NCBI GenBank assembly: GCA_039707655.1
Contig: CM077663.1
Span: 434,575,830 to 434,639,829, forward strand
DNA length: 64,000 nt
Direction of reading: 5' to 3'
Source: Elymus sibiricus
Taxonomy: Eukaryota; Streptophyta; Magnoliopsida; Poales; Poaceae
The translations under genes were made by a program, and so were the position numbers. The notes beneath the pieces are model-generated. The model was not told where the DNA came from. It ran no database searches and saw only the letters and a program-made list of their open reading frames with translations. Shown piece by piece: positions 11,880 through 23,759 of this stretch (position 1 is the stretch's first letter; every line of letters starts with the position of its first letter).

Positions 11880-12740
11880 CTACTCCAGTAGAAAAAACGG
11901 TGAAATCTGGTTAACCGGGCCCGTTTACCGTTTGGAGCCCATTCAACAACACGAAGCCCGTGAGCACGTCCCCTCTCCTTTCGTGTCTCTCTCTCCCCGA
12001 CCTCCCCGATCTCCCCATTCAACCCTAGTGCGTCGCCGCCACCGCCGCTATCGACTCTTCGTCCCTCTCCCGCACAAGCGGCAAAGGCACCCCCGGCGGC
12101 GGGTACACATCGGAAACGCACGAGGAACCGGCCGACCGCAAGAACAAGAAGGTGATGGTGGACGAGTCGCCGCGGGAGAGAGGGATGGAGGGATGACAGC
12201 GGCGGAAATGGCAGGCGGGGCCTGTGCTAGCGACAAGGAAAGCAGCTGCAGGCCTCACTAGCGAGCGAAGAATTCCATGCGAGACGAGCGACGACAGAAA
12301 CAAAACGCAGGTCTGCCATGGAACCGTCGCCGTATTTACATGAGTCGATCTGCCCTGTTTCACTTCCTGGCTGATCATGGTGGAGTTACTGTCCGCTCAC
12401 CTGCTTCCCCTTCTCTTTGGGAGGGCCAAAATTTTCCCTTCCTGGCAGTGCAGCAAAGCTTCTCCAATCCTCTACACATAGGTGGTGCACACGGTGACTG
12501 CAGCGGCAACGTTTTGCCGGTCAGATGGCTCGCATATCTGCATTTCATCTCAGTAGATGTGTATTCCCTCTCTTGACACTTTTACTGTCATGATTGTGTT
12601 ACCTAATCTTTTTGGACTGGTTTCGGATTTACATATTATTTCTATCTGTATGCAGATTTCTTGAATTGCTAGGCTGAGTGAGAGAGGACATGTTTCCTGA
12701 GATCTTGAAAGTGCAGAAAATGCGTTCAAGGTCAGTTATA
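11880..12740 (+). other. Possible captured host-gene promoter and first exons
   Basis: This GC-rich island resembles a plant gene start rather than a transposon. It has paired GCCCATT and GCCCGTG elements (11935-11970), a CT-rich leader (11970-12015), ACCCTAG, and a run of GCC/CCG triplets (12028-12050). Downstream, at about 12654, a TATGCAG acceptor precedes an exon-like stretch ending TTCAAG followed by GTCAGT (near 12730). Several overlapping open frames exist (for example 11932-12261 on plus), but none has a recognisable domain, so I call no gene. Helitrons commonly carry such fragments. A genuine but non-coding transcript is also possible. Confidence 0.35.
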
Positions 12741-15160
12741 TTTGGTCTCAATGTACAGTCCTTTTTCATGTATTGACTGATGTATAGTTGTTCTCTTGAC
12801 ACAAATAGTTCCCTGAGACTAATAATCGTGACTTTGGAATCCCGGTGTCTGATCTTAGGTGTGTATGCACCTAATTTTGGAGTCCATCCATGCATGTCCA
12901 GGATGTTGGCTTGACAGTTCGACTGTATTGTATACCTGCTCATAAACATATATAAACCAAAACTATTTGCTCGCGTGTAGCCTGCAAATGTTAATATTGC
13001 CAAACCTTAAGTATGTGGTTATGAACAGATCGAGGAGTCAACAACTCAACATTGCGATGAACATGTCCCTTACAAGCTTTCTATTAGTCTGATGGATTAC
13101 TTGCTTCCACCAACTTGTCCTACTACTCTGCATTGCATTTCCTTCTGCCTTTGTTGCTGCTATCTGCCTATTGCCTTAATAATAAGTCGACAGTAGTTAT
13201 GAAATTCTCGATGATTTTATTTAGTAAGATTTAGTTTTTCAAACTACACATATGGCTTAATACCACTTATAGTTTTCACCTTATGCATAGTTTATATGCT
13301 GGATTAAGCTAGGTTATATGTTGAATATTTGAATGGACCTTTCTTCCTTGTGATATTGGCAAACCGAACTAGCCACTTGCATGATGGAAGCATGAGGTAA
13401 CTTATGAAGCTTAGCTAATGTTGATTAGTTATAACATATTATGACTTGTAGTAAAAATGTCTGACTTCTTTTGTAGTTGGATGTGAACCTCATATGAGGC
13501 GTAAAAATTGTGCATGTCAAGCTGACCTTTTCAGGAGTTCAGTTATCTATTTCACTAATACAGATTGTGCAGATGTTCTTATGCATTTACCAGTAGCATG
13601 CAGAAAGGGTCAAATATATGTTATGTTTTCCGTTTAAAAAAAATCATTGTTTTACTGGAAGAGTTCCATCTTGTGTGTGAATATGCTCCAACCTCCAAAC
13701 TGTGTCTTAGACATAATCTAGATCCATTGGAAGTGAGAAGCTAAAAATACAATAGCTGTCGGATGATTTCTAGGTCACTTTATATGCAAGGTAACAAGAT
13801 GAGATAATCTTTTCATGACAATTGCTAAAGCATCAGAAAGTTGATAGCATCTCCTCCTAGAGATTAAGCAATTTCAATCATACAAAACATTCTTTTACCT
13901 GCCATCTTATTTATGAGCATGCATGATGACACACAGACAACATGATTCCAAACATTATTTTTTTTTCCAGAAATCTGTAGGCGTTTCTTTTTTGATTGGT
14001 TATATAGACAAGAGAAGGATTGCTCGAATAGAAACACCAAACACCAAACGGTAGCATTGAAGGCATTAATTTTTCCTTACAATAACAATACCATGTAAGG
14101 CATAGCGCTACAGCCTACATCTATTGATTAATGATACAATAATTAAGTTTCCTAGGCATTTCATCTTATGTCGCCGCTACTTCAGTTCTCTGCATAGAGA
14201 TTGGAAGATTGAGAATCTTATAACCCTAAAAGGTGCCCCTCAACAAAAGGAACGAAAACTACAAAAGGTAAAACCTTGCCTGATATAGCACTATACTCAT
14301 ACTTTGTATCCTTACTTAGGATTTTCAAAGTGATGCTGCTGCATTTTGAATCGCTGTCGACATAAAGGAAGAGTGGGTGGTTGTCATTGCTTTCCATTTT
14401 CACATTTTAATGACATATATGAACAAATTGTGTTCAAATAAATATAAAGGAATCTATTTTGTTTTTTGAGCGATATTTGCTTCCATATTTTCATTGACTT
14501 ATGGTTACATGCCTCATCTTGATTACATATGAATTCTCATTGGTTGTCCTTATTTTTCGAGGACTCCACTTATGTTTTTACTCCCTTTTTTAGTTAACTT
14601 TGATATATTGGCCAGGTGTACAATGACTTAGAAGTAATCTACAAGACAATTAACATGCCGAGAAGAGTTTTATGCTCATGTGCAACCCCTTGTACAATCT
14701 CTCTGTGTTGTAGTGCAACATGGAATTTTCTTGTAGGCTAACCACAATGTCCGGAATGATTTAGATTGTTTAGGTAATAATTTATCCAAAATTTCTGAGA
14801 CATTTGTATCATCTAATTTAATTTTTGTTTCCTCAAATATTCTTCTTTCCTCAACATTTCCGTTTCTAGATGCCATGATGTGAGTCTTTAAGAGAGTTAT
14901 TTTAGGAGTCAAAAGAGGTCATGATCGAGCACCAAGCATGTAACCATCAAGCACAACTTGAACCAAAAGGTTTTTAAGGTCTAAGAAAGCAGCTCAACAA
15001 ACTATTATTGCAAATGAATCATATTCCTTTCTTCAATTCCATAGAATTATTTTAAAAAATGGAGAAAAGCACAAGCTACAAAAAGCACAATACTTTGAAG
15101 AATTGTAAACAAATGTATACAAAGTACTTTATATCAGTAACAACTAAGAGCCAAAATAGA
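12741..15160. other. AT-rich non-coding interior of Helitron-like insert
   Basis: I see no gene in these 2.4 kb. The sequence is AT-rich with scattered short frames on both strands (for example 14676-14912 on minus, 78 codons, unrecognised). It reads like intron or intergenic DNA and would fit either the intron of a captured gene or ordinary Helitron filler. Confidence 0.4.
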
Positions 15161-15193
15161 CAGGCGCAGCAACGCGCGCCATCAATGATCTAG

Positions 15194-18100
15194 TCGTATA
15201 CTATACCTCATGAGATTAATTGTTCAGCGACATATGCAACTAAAAATATTCATGATTCGGCTCACCTTCGTGGTTATGGCCGAGTGAATGGAGATTATAC
15301 AAGAGCATTTGTGCCTAATATTGCAGGAGATGAGGTGGCTCTGGTTGCATTAAAATGTTTAGCACAAAATAAGAGGATTAGCGCTCTTTTCCTTGAGCAA
15401 CATGATAAGGGGTTGGTTCCTGATTATGAGGCAATAAGAGCTAGGGTTTTGAAAGAAGACGAAGTGTTGCCGGTTGATCAAATTGTCGAGAGAAAATATT
15501 CAACAAAGGTGCATATGTCCCCACCTATCGTTACATCATGTTATACGCCCCCTGTACAATCGCAAAATTTCGGCAACATCAATTCATTGCCGAAAGATCC
15601 TAAAAGCATTGGGGGGCATGCCGATCCAAGCAAGACCGGACTTAAAGAAGAACATATGGCTCGTATGAACAAGGTCAAGCCAAAGCTTGCACGGTGTAGC
15701 GCCGACAGTTTTACCACACCGACTCTTAAGGAGTTACCACCAGAATATCGACAGGCTTATGAAGCACTCAAGAAAAAGCGCGAAGAGGAAGATTTGCAAG
15801 AATATGTCAAGTTCCTTCCTCCGTGCAGAAACCATGTTGGCCCTTTTGTGATGTTAAGGCAAATTAAAAAAGAGGCTTCGCAAGAAAATCAGCAAATAAA
15901 GATTGGCTCGGCTAATACTGTTGATATGGTTATTGCCAATATAAATGTGACTAAGTCGTGTACAGCCAAGTCAAATGGTTCGTTTAAAGCCAAACCAATG
16001 GTGGACTCGGTTGAAGCCGGATTGAGCACTAAGACGGTTAAGGCCGAATGCATAGTGACAATACCCAGTGCATCGAGCCAGTTAAGGCCGAGTGCATCGA
16101 GCCATCAGAGTGCATCGCTAGCTAATGTCGATCCAGTTTATTCTGACTGTACCAAAACAGAAGATGCAAGCTTCATCGAGCAAAGGAACGACAAATGTGG
16201 CAAATTGGTCATGCTCGATTTTTCTGGATGTAACGGAGCTTACATGCTGCCCGATGAGTTCCGTGCCAAATATGATAAGCATCAAGAACAAGAGGAGATG
16301 ACCGAACAAGATCCGGTTAATGATGAACATCAAGAGCCAGAAAGTAAAGCCAAACAATGTTCGGTTAACAAGGAGCGTCCAAGTGATGCGGCACGAGATC
16401 GAGAAGAGCTAGTCGAAACATTGGAGAGTTATACAGAGACGGATTAAAGTATTGTTCCTGTTGTGCCGACATCACATTCTCCCGACGTCTTCAAAGAGGT
16501 TCGCCTAACCAACAATTTACTTGTCTTTCGATTCGGTCAAAATTATACTATTGATGCATCTTCCAGTACAATTCTAATTAATGTTGAAAGACCAGTCGAG
16601 ATAGCTAATTTGTTTGCTAGGAATAATATTGTCACTAAATATGTCGGTCAACATGTTGTACCATTCGTAGAAACTAATAGTGGCAATCTGTTCCAACCAA
16701 AGTTGTCACCGTCATATCAGCTAAGCTTTATTTTTATACGGACAGCTTTGATTGCTTCATGCCTGGCTAACATTTGGTTTCAGATGAGACATATATTTTG
16801 TAACTTTTTTGGTTGCAGAAACATAAAGCCGGGTTCAAAGTCCTTCAAGATAGCCGATTCAGGAAAATCGGAAAAGGAGGACAAAATAGGATGCATAGCG
16901 GAGTTGGATGATGTTAAGCTAGCACCACTCGGTTTCTTAATTCCAAATCCGATATCCCAATATCGGCCAAGGGATGAACAATGTCCCATCAGTTTGGGCA
17001 TAGGTGATCACATTTTCGGTGCATCGCCGGCTAATCCAATTATCATCGAAGATCACCATATTGACCCGTCAAGACAAGAGCGAATGCAATGTTCGTTCGA
17101 GCAGAATGTCAAAGACTGCAACATGATCCATCAAGTTGCACAATTGGTCAACATAGGACGATTGGAGTTCGTTGATGCAGGAGCATATGGCCAATCGACT
17201 CAGATTGGTCTTGATGGCGATCAAGTGTTGACTCGGCTACCTCAAGCCGACTCATCCAAAGACGATTCATCTACAGGTGGACAGGTACACACCAATGATG
17301 ACGGGATCAAGTCTTCGAGTGAGGATATTGTTAAAAATTACATCAACAACAATCTTGAAGACAGGAATTCCATCAAAGCTACATCGGAGACATCTAGCAC
17401 TGGGGGGCAACAAGAAAATTCAAAGGCCGATGCACGCAAGACCAAAGAAAGCAAAGGCCATGGGAAGCACAAAGGTAAAAAGCCGAAAGTCACTTTCGCG
17501 CGGTTGTTGGAAAAATATCCGAAGATAAGTGAAGCGAAGAGTGCTTATCATCCGTGTGAACCAAAAGCATCAAAGTCACCCCCAAGGTGTAAATCCGAGG
17601 ACCAGGATTGGCTAAAGAAGAAGGTAAACACGCCGACTCCGCGAACTTCTTTTGGGCCACCAATGCCAAAGTCATCTAGGCCTTCCCATGCCGGCTTATA
17701 TTCATATCAATCATGGGACAGGTATAATTCACAGGCACACCATCACTTTTACGTTAAATCACCTCGCCAAGTTTATGCAGCTCCAAGAGAATCAAGCTGG
17801 CAACCATATGTCAAATACCGGCTCAATCAAGAGTCAGCCAGGAGCTCATGGAGGAGGAAGGAGGTGGTCAAGCAGGTCTACCAAGTAAAAAGAGATGGCC
17901 GCAAGGATGTTGTTTCAAACGCGACTCCAAGTAACCAAAAGCCAGCTGAGTTGATGTTGGCTACAAAGGGAAAGAAAGTGAAGAGAGTAACTTTCAAGGA
18001 CCCAGTCGTCGAGTCTGGACAGGTCAAGCTGGAAGTGCCCAAAGTTACGAAAGAACAGCCACTGTATAAAATAAGATCACAGTCGAGATGCCCACTCGGC

Positions 18101-18436
18101 TTATCACATTGGCAAGTATGGCAGCTGAAGCAGCTAAGAGACGAAGAGTTGGAGAAGAGGAACATGGCGTGGATCCCCAAGCGAAACTCTCACGTCAAGA
18201 AGGATGCACCAGCTTATGTTGCAAAGCCAGCAGGAATAAAGGAGGACAAGCAGGAAGCCGGCAGGCAAACCCAACAATTTTCATCTCACTATAGGAGACT
18301 CCATGCGGTGCATCATCCACGTTCTTCAACCGTACCATCAAAGCCGATGCTCTATAATTTATCCCCAGCCGAAACATCTGATTTATTTCGGCTATTCACA
18401 CTTTGGTGGACGGGTTCTCCAGGTCCTTTAAGATGA
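15194..18436 (+). pseudogene. Long ORF of element E, one in-frame stop
   Basis: One reading frame is open for 1,080 codons before its terminal stop, with one internal stop (TAA, 16445-16447). The first ATG is at 15284, but the frame is open from 15194, where the Helitron-like insert ends, so the true start was probably upstream in the ORF at 11359. The product has a charged N-terminal half (ALKCLAQNKRISALF, DEVLPVDQIVERKYS), a middle rich in Ser/Asp and a very basic C-terminal third (KGHGKHKGKKPKVTFARLL, SRCPLGLSHWQVWQLKQLR). The C-terminal CP-GLS-x-Q pattern recalls the basic linker between gag and protease in Tat-lineage Gypsy polyproteins. No CCHC knuckle, protease DTG, reverse transcriptase or integrase motif is seen. 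Function unknown. Confidence 0.6.
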
Positions 18437-18898
18437 GGACGGACGGCCGATATTTCCATATCGCCCTGAGAGTGCTTCGTGTTGGCGAAGCTCGCATCTG
18501 GCTGATGGCGTTCTTCATGGTTTATCTCATACTTGAAAGTCGATGCGCAGTTTTACGAATACTTGTGAGGGCGTCTTGACTAGAGTCGGCCACTAACAAT
18601 CATCTAGTGCACCAGGTGGCCGACTGGAAGAAACATATTTTCCTTATTTGCAGGATCCGAGTTGGGAGATCAGGCAGGTTGCACCAAGAGATGCATCCAT
18701 GGAGGCGCTTGTGTTATCAAGACAACAAATAAATGAAGAGGCCCTACCCAGGTGACAGCCAGTCTGAGCATTTGGCCGATATGAGATTATCGCCCTAAGC
18801 ATATGAATGGCCGATGGAGTGTTGACATCGTCCTGAGAACAAACACGTGCAAGTTATTTTTCGGCACACAAGCTTTGCCGAAAAACAGGGGGGGCATG
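18437..18898 (+). other. Element E 3' non-coding region with polypurine tract
   Basis: 462 bases after the long ORF without a gene. It ends in AAAAACAGGGGGGGCA directly before the 3' LTR, the polypurine primer for plus-strand DNA synthesis. Confidence 0.8.
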
Positions 18899-20147
18899 TG
18901 TTGACACCTGATTTTGGCACGGAAGAAAACATTATTAAGATGGATTCAAATGAAGAAGTGCTCAACATGAAAAAGTTCTGCAGTGTTGACATGAACATCA
19001 TTAAAGTTTGGGTCATCGCCGTCCGATCTCATCTCGAAGGCCGAAACTGTCCTCAAAGTATTAAGATTTCATATTCAGAGTACTTTTCGGCTGATTAATC
19101 CCCCAAGATGATCTCGTATGAGAAAACGTTCAACACGGATTGTCTTCGTCTCGTCGAAACGATTGATTTTGATATAAAAATCATCTCAATCCGACGAAGT
19201 ATGCAAAAGTTAGAACCATCGAAGCGCGGCCCTATCACAAGGCCAAAAGTGGCGCGCCCAATCAGACACATGTCTGATAGGTAGCGCCACCGATTGCTTG
19301 CCGGGCCAGAAGCTAGAGACGAGCTCAAACGGCTATCTAGATGATCTTGTATGGAAAAGTGTTCTACATAAAAGTTGTGCGCATTGTTGAAACAGTCAAC
19401 TTTGCTTTTGGTGTCATCATCATTTGAGATAATAGACGGCCTGCAAAATCTCTACAAAACTCGGACAACCTAGTCAACTACAGGACTGAATCCGACTGGA
19501 AGTTAAAGATGACCCCGTGAAGTATTCAAGATGGCCTTATTTGGAAAAGTGATCAACATAAGAACTGTTCGTATCGTCGAAATGATTGATTTCGATATTA
19601 AAATCGTCTCAATCGGAGGTCATATGCAGATTCTGTGGTCCGTGCAAGGAGCAAGACAGGAGTTTGGGCCAGATTCGGTTTGAATCCGAGTTAGACTAGG
19701 GCTAGGACTCTAGGACGTGAATTGAAGTAATTTTCTTGTAAGGAAAGCCTAGATGAATCCTTTGCTTGTACGGGAAGTCCAGCCGCCTCTTATATATGGT
19801 GGAGGTGACGGCCGATTGAAACAACACACAATCGAACAAACACATCTACTACTTTTTCGTGTTCATCTATCCCCTACCCTTGTATCTTTCTTCTCGTTCT
19901 TCGTTCGTTCTTCTTCTTGGAGGGCAGTGATCCACGAGGCCCTAGGGGCGATCAGGTCGACCTAGGGCAGCCCATAGCCGCCGGGCGCCCTGACGGGGTC
20001 CCTCCTGGGCGTGTGGGGTTTCGGGTCTACAAAAGCGCCCACCGGATTGCTTGCGTACCGCGCTTCCGGACGGGTCCCCTTCGACGTGAGCTGCGGTGCA
20101 TCACCCCCGACGTCGAGGGTACATGGTGACGTGTTCGTGTGTGGACA
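18899..20147 (+). repeat. Element E 3' LTR
   Basis: 1,249 bp, the partner of 10024-11272, followed by the target duplication CGCTT (20148-20152). The TATA box is at about 19790-19799. By eye about 35 substitutions separate the two LTRs. Confidence 0.92.
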
Positions 20148-20152
20148 CGCTT

Positions 20153-20274
20153 CCCGCTTAGCGATCTACAAGGGTATGTAGATGCACTCCCCCTCTCGTA
20201 GCTGTTGATCTCCATAGATAGATCTTGGGTGTTCATAAGAATTTTTTTTGTTTCCCATGGAACATTCCCCAACA
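20153..20274 (+). repeat. Angela-type 5' LTR, final part
   Basis: The last 122 bases of the host LTR resume here (CCCGCTTAGCGATCTACAAG) and match 44846-44963. The LTR ends ATTCCCCAACA. The join with 10023 is exact after removing one copy of the CGCTT duplication. Confidence 0.92.
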
Positions 20275-20275
20275 G

Positions 20276-20287
20276 TGGTATCAGAGC
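20276..20287 (+). other. Angela-type primer-binding site
   Basis: TGGTATCAGAGC begins one base after the 5' LTR. It is the standard Copia primer-binding site, complementary to the 3' end of initiator methionine tRNA. Confidence 0.93.
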
Positions 20288-21522
20288 TAGGTCTATGCAT
20301 AGATAACATGCACGAGTAGAACACAAAAGAGCTTGTGGGCGTTGATATTCAGATGGCTTACCTCCTTAGTCTTATCTTGACTCGGCGGTATTGTGGGATG
20401 AAGCGGCTCGGACCAACCTTACTCGTCCACGTACGAGAGACCGGTTCCATCGACTGACATGCAACTTGTTGCGTAAAGATGGCTGGCGGGTGTTTGTCTC
20501 TCCCACTTTAGTTGAATCGGATTTGACCGAGGCGGTTCTTGTAGAAGGTTAAAAGGCAACTTGATTATCACCGTTGTGGCTTCGCGTAGGTAAGAACGGT
20601 TGTTACTAGTTGCCCATAGCAGCCACGTAAAACTTGCAACAACAAAGTAGAGGACGTCTAACTTATTTTTGCAGGGCATGTTGTGATGTGATATGGCCAA
20701 GACGTGATTTGATATATGTTGATGTATGAGATGATCATGTTTTGTAATAGTTATCACGACTATCATGTCGATGAGTACGGCAACCGGCAGGAGCCATAGG
20801 GTTGTCTTTAATTTATTTTACTTTATCGCTATGCGTTAGCAATTGTTGTAGAAGCAATAGTAGGCACCACAACCACGTGATGACACAACGATGGAGATCA
20901 TGATAGTGGAGATTATGGTGTCATGCCGGTGACGATGGAGATCATGCCGGTGCTTTGGAGATGGAGATCAAAAGCACAAGATGATGATGGCCATATCATG
21001 TCACTTATATGATTTGCATGTGATGTTAATCCTTTTATGCATCTTATTTTGCTTAGGACGACGGTAGCATTATAAGATGATCCCTCACTAAAATTTCAAG
21101 ATAAAATTGTGTTCTCCCCAAGTGTGCACCATTGCGAAGGATCGTCGTTTCGAAGCACCACGTGATGATCGGGTGTGATAGACTCTAGGTTCGCATACAA
21201 CGGGTGTAAGCCAGTTTTGCACATGCAGAGCACTTGGGTTAAACTTGACGAGCCTAGCATGTATAGACATGGCCTCGGAACACAGGAGACCGAAAGGTCG
21301 AACATGAGTCATATAGTAGATATGATCAACATGGAGATGTTCACCATTGAAACCACCTCATCTCACATGATGATCGGACTTGGGTTGGTGGATTTGGATC
21401 ATGTCACAATTAGACAACCTGAGGGATGTTGATTTGAGTGGGAGTTCTTAAGTAATATGATTAATTGAACTCATTATCTTGAACATAGTCTAAGTTGTCT
21501 TTGCAAATTATGTTGTAGATCA
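20288..21522 (+). other. Angela-type untranslated leader
   Basis: 1.2 kb without a gene, the long leader typical of BARE1/Angela elements between primer-binding site and gag. It contains several imperfect GATGGAGATCATG repeats (20890-20970). Small open frames on both strands are not conserved elements. Confidence 0.75.
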
Positions 21523-22350
21523 ATGGCTCGCGCAGTAGCTCCACTGAATTTTAACGCGTTCCTAGAGAAAGCTAAGCTGAAAGATGATGGAAGTAACTAT
21601 GCGGACTGGGTCCGTAATATGAGGATTATCCTCATGGCTTCACAAAAGGCTTATGTCCTTGATGCGCCGCTTGGTGCGCCGCCCCCTCCAGTGTCGCGTG
21701 CAGAAAGTTGTGAACGTCTGGCAGGCGCGTTTTGATGACTACTCAATAGTTCAGTGTGCCATGTTGTACGGTTTAGAATCGGGACTTCAAAAGCGTTTTG
21801 AACACCATGGACCGTATGAGATGTTCCAGGAGTTGAAGTTAATATTTCAAGCAAATGCCCGGATCGAGAGGTATGAGACCTCTGATAAGTTCTTCGCTTG
21901 CAAGATGGAAGAGAATGGTTCTGTCAGTGAGCACCTGCTCAGAATGTCGGGTACTACAACCGTTTGAATGATTTGGGAGTTACGCTTCCGCCCGAAACGA
22001 TCACTGACATAATTCTCTAGTCACTGCCACCTAGCTACAAAGGCTTCGTGTTGAACTATAATATGGAAGGGATGGACAAGTCTGTCTCCGAGATTTTCGC
22101 GATGCTGAAAGTCGTGGAAGTAGAAATAAAAAAGGAGCATCAAGTGTTGATGGTGAATAAAATCACTAATTTCAAGAAAGGCAAGGGAAAGAAGGGAAAC
22201 TTCAAGAAGGGTGGCAAGCCAGTTGCCGCTTCCGTAAAGAAACCCAAGGCTGGACCCAAGCCTGAGACTGAGTGCTTCTATTGCAAGGGGACTGGCCACT
22301 GGAAGCGAAATTGCCCCAAGTACCTGGCTGATAAGAAGGCTGGCAACATC
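21523..22350 (+). pseudogene. Copia gag, frameshifted
   Basis: Gag of the Angela-type element, the particle protein. It starts MARAVAPLNFNAFLEKAKL and continues with the conserved NYADWVRNMRIILMA segment. A frameshift follows near 21700, then FDDYSIVQCAMLYGLESGL and a region ending near 21965, another frame change, and the basic C-terminus with a perfect CCHC zinc knuckle (CFYCKGTGHWKRNC, 22273-22314). The start was chosen because it matches the usual gag start of the group. At least two frameshifts prevent a full product. Confidence 0.85.
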
Positions 22351-23695
22351 AACAAAGGTATATTTGATATATATGTTATTGATGTGTACCTCACTAGCTC
22401 TCGTAGTAGTGCTTGGGTATTTGATACCGGTTCGGTTGCTCATATTTGTAACTCGAAACAGGAACTATGGAATAAACGGAGTCTGGCGAGGGATGAAGTG
22501 ATGATGCACGTCGGAAATGGTTCCAAGGTTGATGTGATCGCCATCGGCACGCTCGCTTTTCAATTACCATCGGGATTAGTAGTAAACCTAAATAATTGTT
22601 ATTTGGTGCCTGAGTTGAGCATCAACATTATATCTGGATCTTGTTTATTGCGAGACGGTTATTCATTTAAATCAGAGAATAATGGTTGTTCTATTTATAT
22701 GAGTAACATCTTTTATGGTCATGCACCCAATGTGAATGGTTTATTCTTGTTGAATCTCGATAGTAGTGATAAACACATTTATAACATTGATGCCAAAAGA
22801 TGCAAAGTTAATAATGATAGTACCACTTTCTTGTGGCACTGCCGCTTAGGTCATATTGGTGTAAAACGCAGGAGGAAGCTCCCTGCTGATGGACTTTTGG
22901 AATCACTCGATTTTGAATCGCTTGATACATGCGAACCATGCCTCTTAGGCAAGATGACTAAACCCCCATTCTCCGGTACAATGGAGCAGGCAAGTGACTT
23001 GTTGGAAACCATACATACTGATGTGTGTGGTCCGATGAGTGTGGAGGCGCTCGGTGGATATCGTTATTTTCTTACCTTCACTGATGATTTGAGTAGATAT
23101 GGGTATATTTACTTAATGAAACACAAGTCTGAAACATTTGAAAAGTTCAAGCAATTTCAGAGTGAAGTAGAGAATCATCGTAACAAGAAGATTAAATTTC
23201 TATGATCTGATCATGGTGGAGAATATCTGAGTTATGAGTTTGGCATGCATTTGAAATAGTGTGGAATCGTTTCACAGCTTACGCCACCTGGAACACCATA
23301 GCGTAATGGTGTGTCCGAGCGTCGTAATCGTACTCTATTGGATATGGTGAGATCTATGATGTCTCTCACTGATCTGCCACTATCATTTTGGGGTTATGCA
23401 TTAGAGACAGTTGCATTCACTTTAAATAGGGCACCATCAAAGTCCGTTGAGACGACACATATGAATTATGGTTTGGCAAGAAACCTAAGCTATTGTTTCT
23501 TAAAGTTTGGGGGTGCGACGCTTATGTGAAAAGGCTTCAACCTGATAAGTTCGAACCCAAAGCGGACAAGTGCGTCTTCATAGGATACCCTAAGGAAATA
23601 GTCGGGTATACCTTCTATCTCAGATCCGAGGGCAAAATGTTTGTTGCTAAAAACGGTCCTTTCTCGAGAAAGAGTTTCTCTCGAAAGAATTGAGT
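22351..23695 (+). pseudogene. Copia protease and integrase, broken by stops
   Basis: This is continuous in frame with the gag zinc knuckle. The aspartic protease motif is AWVFDTGSVAHICNS (22416-22460). Integrase follows: the zinc-binding part has HCRLGHIG (22839 on) and CEPCLLGKM (22930 on), and the core shows TDVCGPMS and then the SDHGGEYLS region. The frame is cut by TGA (23203-23205), TAG (23257-23259) and TAG (23299-23301), then shifts frame near 23480; the C-terminal GCDAYVKRLQPDKFEPKADK runs to 23693. The protease would cleave the polyprotein and the integrase would insert the cDNA, but neither can be made whole from this copy. Confidence 0.9.
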
Positions 23696-23759
23696 GGGAG
23701 GAAAGTATAACTTGATAAGGTTGTTGAATTTTCACTTTGGTTAGAAAGTAGCACGACGT

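Larger units (their letters stand above)
11734..15193 (+). mobile_element. Helitron-like insertion in element E
   Basis: The 3' end looks like a Helitron terminus: a short GC-rich stem (GGCGC paired with GCGCC, 15160-15180) followed by nine bases and CTAG at 15190-15193, next to a T. The element's ORF is open again from 15194, supporting an insertion that ends there. The 5' end is less certain. ORF continuity breaks near 11731-11739, and a TAT occurs on both sides (11731-11733 and 15197-15199); removing one TAT with the insert would rejoin the frame. A Helitron would instead leave A next to T, so a DNA transposon with a 3-bp duplication is an alternative. Inside is gene-like sequence (11880-12740) and AT-rich non-coding DNA. 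No Rep/helicase is present. Confidence 0.5.
10024..20147 (+). mobile_element. Non-autonomous Gypsy-like LTR element E
   Basis: A complete LTR element of 10,124 bp inserted in the Angela 5' LTR, with matching 5-bp duplications CGCTT (10019-10023 and 20148-20152). The LTRs are 10024-11272 and 18899-20147, both 1,249 bp, beginning TGTTGACACC and ending in ACA. A primer-binding site follows the first LTR and a polypurine tract (AAACAGGGGGGGCA) precedes the second. Inside are a short gag-like ORF piece, a Helitron-like insertion and a long ORF with no protease, reverse transcriptase or integrase motifs. By eye the LTRs differ at roughly 35 sites, so the insertion is of moderate age. I do not recognise the family; a Tat-like Gypsy derivative is my best guess. 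Confidence 0.88.

Noticed and set aside
11932..12378. GC-rich ORFs resembling a host gene
   Set aside because: No domain, no consistent frame and no clear ATG context; kept only as a possible captured gene fragment, not as a gene.
14676..14912. 78-codon minus ORF in the Helitron-like insert
   Set aside because: Unrecognised, AT-rich and isolated; not enough to call a gene.
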